In this document: positions 53,470-60,493 of the stretch, in pieces | Layout of the letters: each line of letters starts with the position of its first letter | Numbering within the stretch: the first letter of the stretch is position 1 | Assembly (NCBI GenBank): GCA_035527835.1 | Contig: DATKZS010000154.1 | Coordinates: forward strand, 1-60,493 | Origin: DATKZS01 sp035527835 [NCBI: bacterium] | GTDB taxonomy: Bacteria; RBG-13-61-14 | Direction: 5' to 3' | DNA: 60,493 bases | Made by a program: the position numbers and the translations under genes | The notes under the pieces: model-generated | The model's database searches: none | What the model saw: the letters and a program-made list of their open reading frames with translations, nothing else | Told to the model about the DNA's origin: nothing

Positions 53470-53941
53470 AGACACTCCGCCAAAGAATTTTTCGGGGGAT
53501 TCTCCGAGAGGGGGGTCCCTGTATTTTTTTAAGAGGGGCATGGAGGGGCATGAGGCATGGGGCTTGAGGCTTGAGGCTTGAGGAAGAGCCATGACCAGGC
53601 ACCACTCCTCAACCCTCAAGCCCTAACCCTCAAGCCTCAACCCTCAAGCCTCAACCCTCAAGCCCTAACCCTCAAGCCCCAAGCCTCAAGCCTCAAGCCC
53701 CAAGCCCCAAGCCTCAAGCCTCAAGCCCCAAGCCCCAAGCCTCAAGCCTCAAGCCTCAAGCCCCAAGCCTCAAGCCCCAAGCCCCAAGCCCCGCGTCCCG
53801 GTTGAATCCATCCGGCCTTTGCCGTAAAATTCAAGTTGTTCCGTTCCCATGACCCGGCTTTTAAGCTGCTTCATCATTCAAGCCACGGAGAAATTCAGGG
53901 GGAGTTCGCGCCCCCGGTTTCATTGGATCAGGAGGACCGCG
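53470..53941. other. 472-base spacer dominated by a heptamer array
   Basis: Most of the spacer is the CCTCAAG array (53545-53795). A long open frame through it is purely repeat translation. The last 140 bases hold the leader of the CoA-disulfide-reductase-like gene. Confidence 0.7.
53545..53795. repeat. Long CCTCAAG(CC) tandem array with short inverted start, copy 3
   Basis: Left part has a few GCTTGAGG units. From 53607 to about 53793 there are over 20 CCTCAAG/CCCCAAG/CCCTAAC units of 7-9 bases. No unique spacers, so not CRISPR. Confidence 0.93.
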
Positions 53942-55633
53942 GTGGGAAAGAAAATAGTGGTAATCGGCGGGGTGGCGTGCGGGCCCAAGGCCGCGGCGCG
54001 GGCGCGGCGTCGTGACGCGGAGGCCCGGATTACGATAGTGGAGCGCGGGCCGTTCGTTTCTTACGCGGGCTGCGGTCTGCCGTATTACATCGGGGGCGTG
54101 GTGGAGGAGCTGGAGGGGCTGATGCGCACGTCCTTCGGCACGGTCCGGGACCTTTTGTATTTTGACAAGGTCAAGGACATCCGGGTGCTGACGCGCACGG
54201 AGGCGGTAAAGATTGACCGCGCGAAAAAAGTGGTGGTGGTGAAGAGTCTGGAGAGCTCTCAGGAGAGCGAGCTGGCTTATGACCAGCTGGTGCTGGCGAC
54301 GGGCGCGGCGCCGGTCCGTCCTCCCATCCCCGGGATGGAGCTCGGGAACGTGTTCACGCTGCGGCGGCCGCAGGAAGCGGAGGTGATCCGGAAAAAGATC
54401 GAGGCGGGCGAGGCCGACCGGGTGTGCATCATCGGGGCGGGCCGGATCGGGCTGGAGGTGGCGGAGGCCCTTTCCAACCAGGCGGTGGAGACGACGATGG
54501 TGGACGTGGCGCCGCAGGTGTTGACCGGGCTGCTGGACGCGGACCTGGCGGCGATGGTGGCGAAGATGCTCCGGGACGAGAAGGTGGCGCTGTACCTGGG
54601 TGAGTGCGTGAATTCGTTTGCAGGCGCGGACGGCAAGGTGATCAAGGTGGTGACGGACAAGAGGGAGATCGAGACCGACGCGGTGATCGTGGCGGTGGGG
54701 GTACGGCCGGAGGTGGCGCTGGCCAAAGACGCCGGGATCGAGCTCGGGTGCACGGGCGCGATCTCGGTGGACGACCATCTGCGCACCAGCGACCCCGACA
54801 TCTTCGCCGGCGGCGACTGCGCGGAGACCTCAAGCCTGGTGACCGGCCGGAAGATCTGGGTGCCGCTGGGTTCCACGGCCAACCGGCACGGCCGGGTGAT
54901 CGGCGACAACGTGACCGGCGGCGACTCGAAATTCCCGGGCATCGTGGGCACCGGGGTCCTGCGCACCTTGGGCCTGAACGTGGGCAGCACCGGGATCACG
55001 GAAGAGAAGGCGCGGGAATGCGGGCACGATGCGATCTCGTGCCTGGCGCCCTCCGGCGACAAGTCGCATTTTTATCCCGGGGGCAAGCAGATCATCGTGA
55101 AGCTGGTGGCCGACAAGAAGACCGGGAAGCTGCTCGGCGGCCAGGTGGCCGGTCCCGGCGACGTGGTGCGCCGGCTCGACACCATCGCCTCCGCGCTCAC
55201 CTTCGGCGCCGGCATTGACGACCTCGGGAACATGGACCTGTGCTACGCCCCTCCCTTCGGCACGGCCATCGAGGCGGTGGCGCACGCGGCCAACATCCTG
55301 CGCAACAAGCGCGACGGCCTGGCCGAGTCCCTGGGCCCGTTCGAGCTCAAGGACCTGCTCGCGGGCGACGGCGACTTTATGGTGCTTGACGTGCGCGGCC
55401 AGGGCGAGCTCACGGCGGCGGGGAAGATCGAGGACCGGCGTTACCGGCACGTGGGCATGGAAGACCTGCGCGCGTCCATGCCCGAGCTGCCGGGCAACAA
55501 GCCGATCCTGGTGATCTGCCAGGCCGGGCAGCGCTCATACGAGGCCGCGCGGGCGCTCCGCGGCGCCGGCTTCCGTGAGGCCCGCTTCGTGGATGGCGGC
55601 ATGTCCGTGTTCCTGCGCATCGCCCGTCAGTAA
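53942..55633 (+). CDS. FAD-dependent CoA-disulfide reductase/NADH oxidase-like enzyme with rhodanese domain
   Basis: 563 residues from the GTG at 53942, which follows CAGGAGG; an ATG-less longer frame from 53849 crosses the leader. Pyridine nucleotide-disulfide oxidoreductase: FAD motif VIGGVACGPKAAARA, redox-active Cys44 in SYAGCGLPYYIGG, second dinucleotide motif VCIIGAGRIGLEVAE, FAD-binding DIFAGGDCAE. The C-terminal rhodanese domain (about 460-563) has its persulfide cysteine Cys526 in VICQAGQRSYEAA. Such CoADR-RHD proteins reduce CoA disulfide, CoA persulfide or polysulfide with NAD(P)H. Sulfur metabolism or redox repair in an anaerobe fits. Transcribed alone. Confidence 0.95.
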   Translation: MGKKIVVIGGVACGPKAAARARRRDAEARITIVERGPFVSYAGCGLPYYIGGVVEELEGLMRTSFGTVRDLLYFDKVKDIRVLTRTEAVKIDRAKKVVVVKSLESSQESELAYDQLVLATGAAPVRPPIPGMELGNVFTLRRPQEAEVIRKKIEAGEADRVCIIGAGRIGLEVAEALSNQAVETTMVDVAPQVLTGLLDADLAAMVAKMLRDEKVALYLGECVNSFAGADGKVIKVVTDKREIETDAVIVAVGVRPEVALAKDAGIELGCTGAISVDDHLRTSDPDIFAGGDCAETSSLVTGRKIWVPLGSTANRHGRVIGDNVTGGDSKFPGIVGTGVLRTLGLNVGSTGITEEKARECGHDAISCLAPSGDKSHFYPGGKQIIVKLVADKKTGKLLGGQVAGPGDVVRRLDTIASALTFGAGIDDLGNMDLCYAPPFGTAIEAVAHAANILRNKRDGLAESLGPFELKDLLAGDGDFMVLDVRGQGELTAAGKIEDRRYRHVGMEDLRASMPELPGNKPILVICQAGQRSYEAARALRGAGFREARFVDGGMSVFLRIARQ

Positions 55634-55712
55634 TCCCGACACTCCCGTCCGGCCGGCGCGTCGGCAACAAGTGCGTCCTCCCACCGTGGGATAAGGATGG
55701 AGGAGAAAGAAT

Positions 55713-55799
55713 AACGCCAAGACGCCAAGGCCGCCAAGACCGAAAAAAAAATTATTGATGATCTGTTTCCGGTCTTGGCGGCCTTGGCGTCCTGGCGTT
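55713..55799. repeat. Inverted CGCCAAGG/CCTTGGCG spacer repeat, copy 1
   Basis: Arms 55713-55742 and 55770-55799 are near-perfect inverted (AACGCCAAGACGCCAAGGCC opposite GGCCTTGGCGTCCTGGCGTT). Unrelated boundary but same CGCCAAG unit as the MITE-like elements and a half-arm at 60108-60140. Confidence 0.92.
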
Positions 55800-55842
55800 T
55801 TTCTTTGGTAATGCAGGACGCCCCCGTGGTTCAAGGGGGCGG

Positions 55843-56028
55843 CTACATCTCCTCCACCACGATGGCTTCCTCGGCGCAGGACTCGACGCAGCTCATGCAG
55901 CCCTCGCAGTCCTCGGGGCGCACGGGCACTGACTTCTCGTTCTGCATCTCGAAGACGTCAAACGGGCAGATGTCCACGCAGCTCTCGCAACCCGTGCACT
56001 TGTCATGGTCAACGGTAATCTTGTACAT
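55843..56028 (-). CDS. 2[4Fe-4S] ferredoxin
   Basis: 61 residues. Two Cx2Cx2Cx3C(P) cluster motifs: CTGCESCVDICP (residues 11-22) and CEGCMSCVESCA (residues 41-52). AGGAG sits ahead of the ATG. Soluble electron carrier of low potential, the typical clostridial-type small ferredoxin. Acidic, as expected. It stands alone between repeat-filled spacers, convergent with the CoA-disulfide-reductase-like gene. Which oxidoreductase it serves is unknown. Confidence 0.97.
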   Translation of the reverse strand: MYKITVDHDKCTGCESCVDICPFDVFEMQNEKSVPVRPEDCEGCMSCVESCAEEAIVVEEM

Positions 56029-56147
56029 CTTGTTTCTCCTTTGGTTTTATTTTTTCCCGGTCCCGCGATGGCAAGCAAGCGGGCGGGAAATTTCCACTCG
56101 GTCCCTGATGCCTCGAGGCGACGCCCTGAAAGATGACAATTTTTTTT

Positions 56148-56232
56148 CAGACAGGATTAACAGGATTTACGGGATGAAGAAAAAGAGACCATTGTTTTTC
56201 GGCGATCGTGTAAATCCTGTTAATCCTGTCTG
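56148..56232. repeat. Perfect 23-bp inverted repeat (CAGGATTAACAGGATTTAC)
   Basis: Arms 56148-56170 and 56210-56232 are exact reverse complements. Arms are tandem GACAGGATTAACAGGAT-type units, 39-base loop. Confidence 0.95.
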
Positions 56233-56332
56233 ATATTTTTCCGAGCCATCCGCCGGATTCTTGAGGATTGAAAATGGCTGCCTGATTGCTCCCCCTCATC
56301 CCTCTCCGAAAATCATGGTACTTTATCACTCT

Positions 56333-56583
56333 TGTCCAAAATAGGCCGTAAGAAAACCGCCAAGACGCCAAGAGCGCCAAGGATCGCCAAGTAAATCATG
56401 ATGTTTCTTTGCGGCCCGGCCAAGAACAGCTCCGGAGCGTTGGCCCCAACCGGCGTGGCGGACCGGCCGACGGGAGCGCCAAGCCAGAAACATTCGCACC
56501 CCAGCCCTCTTAAAATCTTGTTTAAAAATAATCCTTGGCGCTCTTGGCGTCTTGGCGGTTCTCCGGTCCGTTTATTTTGGACA
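56333..56583. mobile_element. MITE-like inverted-repeat element, copy B
   Basis: About 251 bp bounded by TGTCCAAAATA and TATTTTGGACA, nearly the reverse complement of 19215-19485, with the same ACCGCCAAGACGCCAAGAGC inverted termini and TTGGCCCCAACCGG interior. One copy of the GGCGATCC unit here versus three in copy A, a sign of unit slippage. Confidence 0.82.
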
Positions 56584-56637
56584 GCACTGTCAAAATATCT
56601 TTCTTCCCCGGATGCCACGGGGCTTGGTCCTCAATCA

Positions 56638-57390
56638 TCACCACCCCATCTTGCGCAGCGTCCCCCGGGCCAGGGCGTAGATTCCGCCGGCGGTGGCGGC
56701 GTAGGCAACGAGCAGCATCCACATCCTGGGGAGGGCCGCGGCTTCCAGCAGGAACAGGACAAAGGCGAGCAGCGCGATCAGTCCGAGCGCCCGGTCCTTT
56801 TGCTTTTGGGGGGCGCTGGGCCAATCGTCGGCGTAGACCTCGCCGGAGACCGCGTCAACCAGGGCCTCATGCTTTTTGGCCTGGCAGGTGTAGTCCACGC
56901 GGAACAGCGGCAGGTGCACCAGGGCCGAGGAGCTGAACTGTGCCTCTTCCACTCCGATCAGAGCCCTGGCCTCGTCGGCCGCCTCCTCCAGCATGACCTC
57001 GGGCTCGATCAGCTCGTGGTCCACCGCGAGCTCGGGCGTGAAAACCCTGGGGTCGCCGGCCGGGACCTTGACGTTGAACAGGTCCTCCAGCGGCGGCATG
57101 GCGGCCGGGACGACCACTGATTTTCCCGAAGCGGTCTGGAAGCGCCAGACCGGGAAATAGACGAGCGCCGCGGATCCCACCTCCACCGGGTCCTTGATCT
57201 CCATGTAGGAGAGCTTGCGCGAGATCATGGGTTGAAGGTCATTGAGCGCTGCCTGCGGCGAGAAGTAATAATGGCGCACGGTCTGGTCCGCGTCCACGTA
57301 CAGCGCGGTCTCGCAATAGGGACAGCGGACAAACCTGGTGTCGGTCTCGATCGGGACCTTGGCCCCGCACTGGGTGCATTTGATGTCCAT
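56638..57390 (-). CDS. Zinc-ribbon membrane protein (SPFH-cluster partner)
   Basis: 250 residues. N-terminal zinc ribbon (CTQCGAK and VRCPYCETALYV), a beta/alpha middle domain (DLQPMISRKLSYMEIKDPVE onward), and two C-terminal transmembrane helices (ALGLIALLAFVLFLLEAA and MWMLLVAYAATAGGIYAL). It ends the minus-strand cluster containing an SPFH-zinc-ribbon protein. Probably a membrane anchor working with that protein. The name is descriptive; function is unknown. Confidence 0.82.
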   Translation of the reverse strand: MDIKCTQCGAKVPIETDTRFVRCPYCETALYVDADQTVRHYYFSPQAALNDLQPMISRKLSYMEIKDPVEVGSAALVYFPVWRFQTASGKSVVVPAAMPPLEDLFNVKVPAGDPRVFTPELAVDHELIEPEVMLEEAADEARALIGVEEAQFSSSALVHLPLFRVDYTCQAKKHEALVDAVSGEVYADDWPSAPQKQKDRALGLIALLAFVLFLLEAAALPRMWMLLVAYAATAGGIYALARGTLRKMGW

Positions 57391-57396
57391 GACGAA

Positions 57397-57723
57397 TTAC
57401 TTCAGGAGATATTTTTTCGAAGCCAGGTAGTAGGCTTCGGCCTCACGGTTATCAAGAAAAAATGACGAATCCAGGAGGCCGCCGACCTTGACAATATCCG
57501 CGTAATTTTTTTTCTTCCATTCCTCGCGGAAGCCGAGCAGTATCGCGTCGGAGTCAGGCCGTTCGAGCTTGAGAACGCGGTCTTTATAACTCTGAAAAAT
57601 GGGAAGCAGCTCGTCCCTCTTGCTCTGCAGATAAGCGTTTCTTAAGATAGCGCAGGTCCGGTTGATTTCCGAAGCAATTTGCACCGCCCGCCCGGCGTCA
57701 AGATTGTCACTCGATGATCTCAC
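57397..57723 (-). CDS. Helical partner of the nucleotidyltransferase
   Basis: 108 residues, starting GTG at 57723. The GTG and the TGA of the preceding gene overlap (GTGA at 57720-57723), a strong sign of coupled translation. Predicted helical with charged surfaces (RNAYLQSKRDELLPIFQSYK, EWKKKNYADIVKVGGLLD). No motif recognised; not obviously a HEPN domain (no Rx4-6H seen). Role as antitoxin, toxin or stabiliser for the nucleotidyltransferase is open. Confidence 0.72.
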   Translation of the reverse strand: MRSSSDNLDAGRAVQIASEINRTCAILRNAYLQSKRDELLPIFQSYKDRVLKLERPDSDAILLGFREEWKKKNYADIVKVGGLLDSSFFLDNREAEAYYLASKKYLLK

Positions 57724-58184
57724 GGCAATTTCTTCTCCAGCGCTTCGATGTCACTCAAGTCCTTGGCAGAACCCCTTGACTTCTTCATCTCGATCAGTCC
57801 TCGGACGGACAATACCCAGATCTTCATGTCTCCATAAGGCAGCTTTTGCCAGTTTTTCCAGACTTCCTGAAATTGATTTCTGTCAGGCATGCAGAGGTCA
57901 AGCATGAGCACTTCCGACTCTCCCTTTCCGAACTTGATCAGGCGCTGGATCGGCATCTGCCCTTTTCCAAGGGGCATGGGGGTTGAAAAATTTTCGAATC
58001 CTATCTTGAGCAGGGACGAGATAATGTTGTCTATATCTTTTTGTTCAACCACCAGATCAATGTCAATGGTTCCTCTTGATTCGCCGTACACTCCGACCGC
58101 TAGGCCGCCGCATAGAGCGTAGGGGAACCCCTCCGCCTCCAGCTTCTCGGCAACAGTTTTCAGCTCTTTAAACAGGTCATACAT
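57720..58184 (-). CDS. Nucleotidyltransferase-fold protein (AbiEii/MNT-like)
   Basis: 154 residues from the ATG at 58184; a longer frame up to 58304 runs into the SPFH gene and gives arginine-rich shadow sequence. YALCGGLAVGVYGESRGTIDIDLVVEQ is the nucleotidyltransferase signature (GG, R-x-T-x-D-I-D, with Asp41 and Asp43). Similar proteins appear in AbiE-like toxin-antitoxin systems and in nucleotide-transfer modules. No strong ribosome site; it starts only 15 bases after the SPFH stop, suggesting coupling. Nested between two zinc-ribbon membrane-associated genes. Substrate and nucleotide unknown. Confidence 0.82.
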   Translation of the reverse strand: MYDLFKELKTVAEKLEAEGFPYALCGGLAVGVYGESRGTIDIDLVVEQKDIDNIISSLLKIGFENFSTPMPLGKGQMPIQRLIKFGKGESEVLMLDLCMPDRNQFQEVWKNWQKLPYGDMKIWVLSVRGLIEMKKSRGSAKDLSDIEALEKKLP

Positions 58185-58198
58185 TGTGAGCGTCTTGA

Positions 58199-59344
58199 TT
58201 ACCCTCCGATCTTGGTCCCGCAGTTTCCGCAGAACTTGGCCCCGGCCGGGAGCTCGGCCTTGCAGTTGGGGCAGGCGGAGGCGGCGGCGAGGCCGGCGCC
58301 GCACTCGGGGCAGAACTTGGCGGCTGCGTCCACGTCCTTAGCGCAGCCCGGGCATTTTTTCATGGCGATGAGCTGCTCGCCGCAGCCCGGGCAGAAGCGG
58401 GCGGCGGCGCTTACCTGGGCCTGGCACTTGGGGCAGGACTTGGTCGCGGCCTGCGGCTGTCCCTGTCCCTGGGCCCCTCCCTGCATGGCCTGGTACATCA
58501 TTCCGGGCATCATGAGTCCGAGCCCGGCGCCGACGCCGGCGCCCATGCCGGTGGACGCGGCGGAGCTGCCTCCGCCCTCGCCGCCGCCGCCGGCGGCGTC
58601 GCGCATGGACTTGGCGGCCTGGAACTGCATGAACTTGTTCATGTCGCCGACGGCGCCCATTCCGGAGCGCTCGTCAATCATTTTCTGGACCTCTTCGGGG
58701 GGCGTGATGGCCTGGACGAAGAAGTCAATGAGGTCGAGGCCGTACTTTCCGAAGTCGTCGGCCACTCTGGTTTTGAGGGCGACGCCGAGCTCGTCGTAGA
58801 CGGCGGGGAGGTTGAAGAAGGTGTCGAGCTGTTCGCCCAGGAGGTCGTTCAATCGGGAGACGACCACGTCGCGCAGATAGCCCTCGGCGTCATCGGTGGT
58901 GTAGCGGGCCATGGTGCCGACCATGTTGTTGACGAAGAGGGAGGGATCTTTGACGCGGGCGGTGAAGTTTCCGAAGGCGCGGAGGCGGACCATTCCGAGC
59001 TCCTTGTCGCGGAAGGCGACCGGCTCCTTGGTGCCCCACTTGAGCTTGGTGAAGATCTTCTGGTTCACGAACACGGCTTCGACGCGGAAGGGCGAGCGCT
59101 CGCCGAAGCCGGCCACGCGGGAGAGCAGGCCGGTGAGCAGCGGGATGTTTTGCGTGGACAGGGTGTGCCGCCCCGGGCCGAGCACGTCCAGGCCCTTGCC
59201 GTCGCGGAAGAACACCGCGGCCTGGTTCTCGCGCACGATGAGCTGGCTGCCGTACTTGGTCTCGGCCGAGCCGGACTCCGGGACCCGGTGCGCCATTTCC
59301 TCTCCGCTGTCGTCAAACCACTCGATTATGTCCAGGAACGCCAT
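58199..59344 (-). CDS. SPFH/Band-7 protein with C-terminal zinc ribbons
   Basis: 381 residues from the ATG at 59344 (AAGGAGG eight bases upstream); a TTG at 59350 adds two. SPFH-type domain about 20-225 (QLIVRENQAAVFFRDGKGLD, GFGERSPFRVEAVFVNQKIF, YGLDLIDFFVQAITPPEEVQ). Then a Gly/Ala/Met-rich linker (about 260-300) and six cysteine pairs forming three double zinc ribbons (CPKC, CPGC, CPGC, CPEC, CPNC, CGNC). Proteins of this type are often labelled 'virion core protein' after a pox homologue. Probable membrane-scaffold oligomer with zinc ribbons recruiting partners. Central gene of this cluster. Confidence 0.9.
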   Translation of the reverse strand: MAFLDIIEWFDDSGEEMAHRVPESGSAETKYGSQLIVRENQAAVFFRDGKGLDVLGPGRHTLSTQNIPLLTGLLSRVAGFGERSPFRVEAVFVNQKIFTKLKWGTKEPVAFRDKELGMVRLRAFGNFTARVKDPSLFVNNMVGTMARYTTDDAEGYLRDVVVSRLNDLLGEQLDTFFNLPAVYDELGVALKTRVADDFGKYGLDLIDFFVQAITPPEEVQKMIDERSGMGAVGDMNKFMQFQAAKSMRDAAGGGGEGGGSSAASTGMGAGVGAGLGLMMPGMMYQAMQGGAQGQGQPQAATKSCPKCQAQVSAAARFCPGCGEQLIAMKKCPGCAKDVDAAAKFCPECGAGLAAASACPNCKAELPAGAKFCGNCGTKIGG

Positions 59345-59411
59345 GGTCAATCCTCCTTTTTAATCCCTGTGCTACCGACATCAAGGTTGCATAAAATATT
59401 TTCTATTTTTT

Positions 59412-59489
59412 GCCGCAGATGAACGCAGATGAACGCGGATAAAAAACTCTTCATTAAAAATCTGCGTTCATCTGCGTTCATCTGCGGCC
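59412..59489. repeat. Inverted AGATGAACGC repeat
   Basis: Arms GCCGCAGATGAACGCAGATG (59412 on) and CATCTGCGTTCATCTGCGGC (to 59489), each two or three tandem decamer units, around an AAAAAACTCTTCATTAAAA loop. Confidence 0.93.
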
Positions 59490-59544
59490 CTCTTATTTTT
59501 ATACAATTTGCTCGCGGCCCAGGGCCGCGCCATGGGATGCCGTG

Positions 59545-60060
59545 TCATGCCGAACCGGGCAGCTTGTCCTTGGAATATTTTTCGCGCTGCCCCAGGGTCG
59601 TGTTCATGGCCTCGACCTCGTCCTCGAACGAGGACAGGGCGGGGCCGAGCTCGGCGTCGGAGAGGGAGGCCACGGACTGGGCCCGGCTCTCCAGCTCCTC
59701 GATCACGCCGAAAAGTTTTTCGTCAAAGTCGAGCAGGGCGTTCAGGTCCTTTTCCGTGACTTCCTCGGGATCGAAGATGCCGCGGTAGCCGCGCGAGTCG
59801 AAGCGGATGGTGTCGCGGACCTTCTCGATCTTGCGGGTGGCCCGGTCGAGCTTGTCCAGATTTTTGAGGCCGCCCTGGTCCACGCGCTTCTTCTTGGCGT
59901 TGTCCAGCACGCCCTTGACCGCGTCCATGCGCTTCACCAGCTCGTCGCGGATCAGCTTGTCCGCGTCGCGCAGTCCCTCCCGCTTGATGTAGACCCGCAG
60001 TCCGGGGACCCATTGCTCGGACCATTTTTCCAGCCGCTTGGGCAGGCTATCGTAGGCCAT
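59545..60060 (-). CDS. Unknown helical protein, first gene of the SPFH cluster
   Basis: 171 residues. AAGGAGGAAAAAGC precedes the ATG, a strong start. Almost entirely charged helices (KRLEKWSEQWVPGLRVYIKR, DKLDRATRKIEKVRDTIRFD, DFDEKLFGVIEELESRAQSV); no membrane segment, no cysteines. It may be a coiled-coil or PspA-like adapter for the SPFH protein that follows after 200 bases. Family not recognised. Confidence 0.78.
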   Translation of the reverse strand: MAYDSLPKRLEKWSEQWVPGLRVYIKREGLRDADKLIRDELVKRMDAVKGVLDNAKKKRVDQGGLKNLDKLDRATRKIEKVRDTIRFDSRGYRGIFDPEEVTEKDLNALLDFDEKLFGVIEELESRAQSVASLSDAELGPALSSFEDEVEAMNTTLGQREKYSKDKLPGSA

Positions 60061-60107
60061 GCTTTTTCCTCCTTACGTTATGCGAAGATTAACCGCAAAG
60101 TGTACGA

Positions 60108-60296
60108 AGATTAACCGCCAAGGCGCCAAGGCCGCCAAGAAAACAAATTATGAAAAACGGACCGGGCTGATAATTCATCCTTCACACTTCATCCTTTCAA
60201 CTTACTTAACGCCGCGGCCCGGCCGATTTCCCGTCACCGCGCCCCAAGCCAGGCCCTCAAGCCCCAAGCCTCAAGCCTCAAGCCCCAAGCCTTCCT
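60108..60296. repeat. Spacer repeats: CGCCAAGG half-arm and CCTCAAG array
   Basis: 60108-60140 is a lone AACCGCCAAGGCGCCAAGGC arm of the CGCCAAG family. 60241-60293 is a short CCTCAAGCC/CCCCAAGCC run of the same family as 53545-53795. No gene in the spacer. Confidence 0.8.
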
Positions 60297-60493
60297 CACT
60301 TCCCCTTATACCCCGGCTTTCTGAAGGTCCCGCCGGAATTGATGTACTTGTAAACCGCTTCCATGTTCACGGGCAGGTTCGACTTGGTGAGCCGCTCCAT
60401 GAGGAAGTCGGGGATGATGGACGAGACCTCGACCCAGGTGCCGTAGCGGGCCAGGGTGTGCTGGCCGTCAATCTTGTAGAGCCGCCAGAAGCC
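60296..60493 (-). CDS. C-terminal end of an unknown protein (N-terminus outside window)
   Basis: 65 codons plus TGA read from the window edge: GFWRLYKIDGQHTLARYGTW, then VEVSSIIPDFLMERLTKSNL, ending FRKPGYKGK. Open through the edge. The pattern of small beta strands followed by a long helix with FLMERLTKSNLPVNMEAVYK resembles the end of SRPBCC/START-like domains (polyketide cyclase-type), a guess from shape only. Upstream part is outside. Confidence 0.7.
   Translation of the reverse strand, partial: GFWRLYKIDGQHTLARYGTWVEVSSIIPDFLMERLTKSNLPVNMEAVYKYINSGGTFRKPGYKGK

Larger units (their letters stand above)
56029..56637. other. 609-base spacer containing two repeat elements
   Basis: Holds the perfect 23-bp inverted repeat at 56148-56232 and the MITE-like copy at 56333-56583. 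No gene seen. Confidence 0.75.

Noticed and set aside
53607-53793. Possible CRISPR array
   Set aside because: Units are 7-9 bases, directly abutted, with no unique spacers and no cas genes in the window.
53578-53805. Open frame of repeated LKPQAPS/LNPQALT
   Set aside because: Translation of the CCTCAAG nucleotide array only.
57720-58304. Longer N-terminus (58304) for the nucleotidyltransferase gene
   Set aside because: The extra 40 residues are Arg/Gln-rich shadow of the zinc-ribbon codons of the SPFH gene; the ATG at 58184 starts the conserved part.

Overview
The window reads as part of one chromosome of a GC-rich, diderm (Gram-negative-type) bacterium. Evidence: many cleavable signal peptides, a beta-barrel outer-membrane protein, a periplasmic HtrA-type protease, a gamma-glutamyltransferase, and sigma-54-type regulation. 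Free ferredoxins, a ferredoxin-nitroreductase, a Thi4-type thiazole synthase, APS kinase, a DUF169 protein and an acyl-CoA dehydrogenase suggest an anaerobic or facultative lifestyle. I cannot name the phylum. An uncultured lineage near Desulfobacterota, Omnitrophota or Hydrogenedentota would fit, but that is inference. I see no rRNA, tRNA, CRISPR array, prophage or complete insertion sequence.

Layout. 1-8787 (minus) is one uninterrupted gene fragment for a secreted giant of at least 2,929 residues. It has five blocks of calcium-binding DxDxDG repeats alternating with beta-propeller-like, amidotransferase-like and fibronectin-like stretches. 9-16 kb holds a gamma-glutamyltransferase, a patatin lipase, a PLP trans-sulfuration enzyme, a ferritin-like protein, a class III cyclase and a decayed second copy of the ferritin-like gene. 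17.7-22.4 kb holds a phosphatase-superfamily enzyme, APS kinase, and an aspartoacylase-like gene overlapping a DUF169 gene. 23-30 kb is mostly cell envelope: esterase, porin-like barrel, YadA-head-like protein, glycosyltransferase. 30.5-35.3 kb is a tightly packed signalling run: truncated MglA-like GTPase, small helix-turn-helix protein, NtrC-type regulator, hybrid histidine kinase, MoaE. 35.4-39.4 kb (minus) holds an MNT-HEPN pair directly upstream of carB. 39.5-44.4 kb holds a hydrolase, a small membrane protein, an HtrA-TPR protease and a comM/yifB gene broken by two amber codons at conserved lysines. 44.6-55.6 kb holds Thi4, ferredoxin-nitroreductase, acyl-CoA dehydrogenase, a PilZ/zinc-ribbon pair, a coiled-coil polysaccharide deacetylase and a CoA-disulfide-reductase-like enzyme with rhodanese. 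55.8-60.5 kb (minus) holds a ferredoxin and a five-gene cluster around an SPFH/zinc-ribbon protein containing a nucleotidyltransferase pair, then the end of one more gene.

The most unusual global property is in the spacers. More than half contain a large self-complementary element whose arms are themselves short tandem repeats of about 7-10 bases. At least ten sequence families are present, and several recur in the window, including a 250-270 bp MITE-like element at 19.2 and 56.3 kb. Many of the short open frames in spacers are translations of these elements.

The strongest candidates for follow-up are the double AAG-to-TAG change in the Walker A segment of comM, the SPFH/zinc-ribbon/nucleotidyltransferase cluster, the NodB deacetylase fused to a 17-copy 20-residue repeat, the truncated GTPase-HTH-NtrC chain with ATGA overlaps, and the spacer repeat families.
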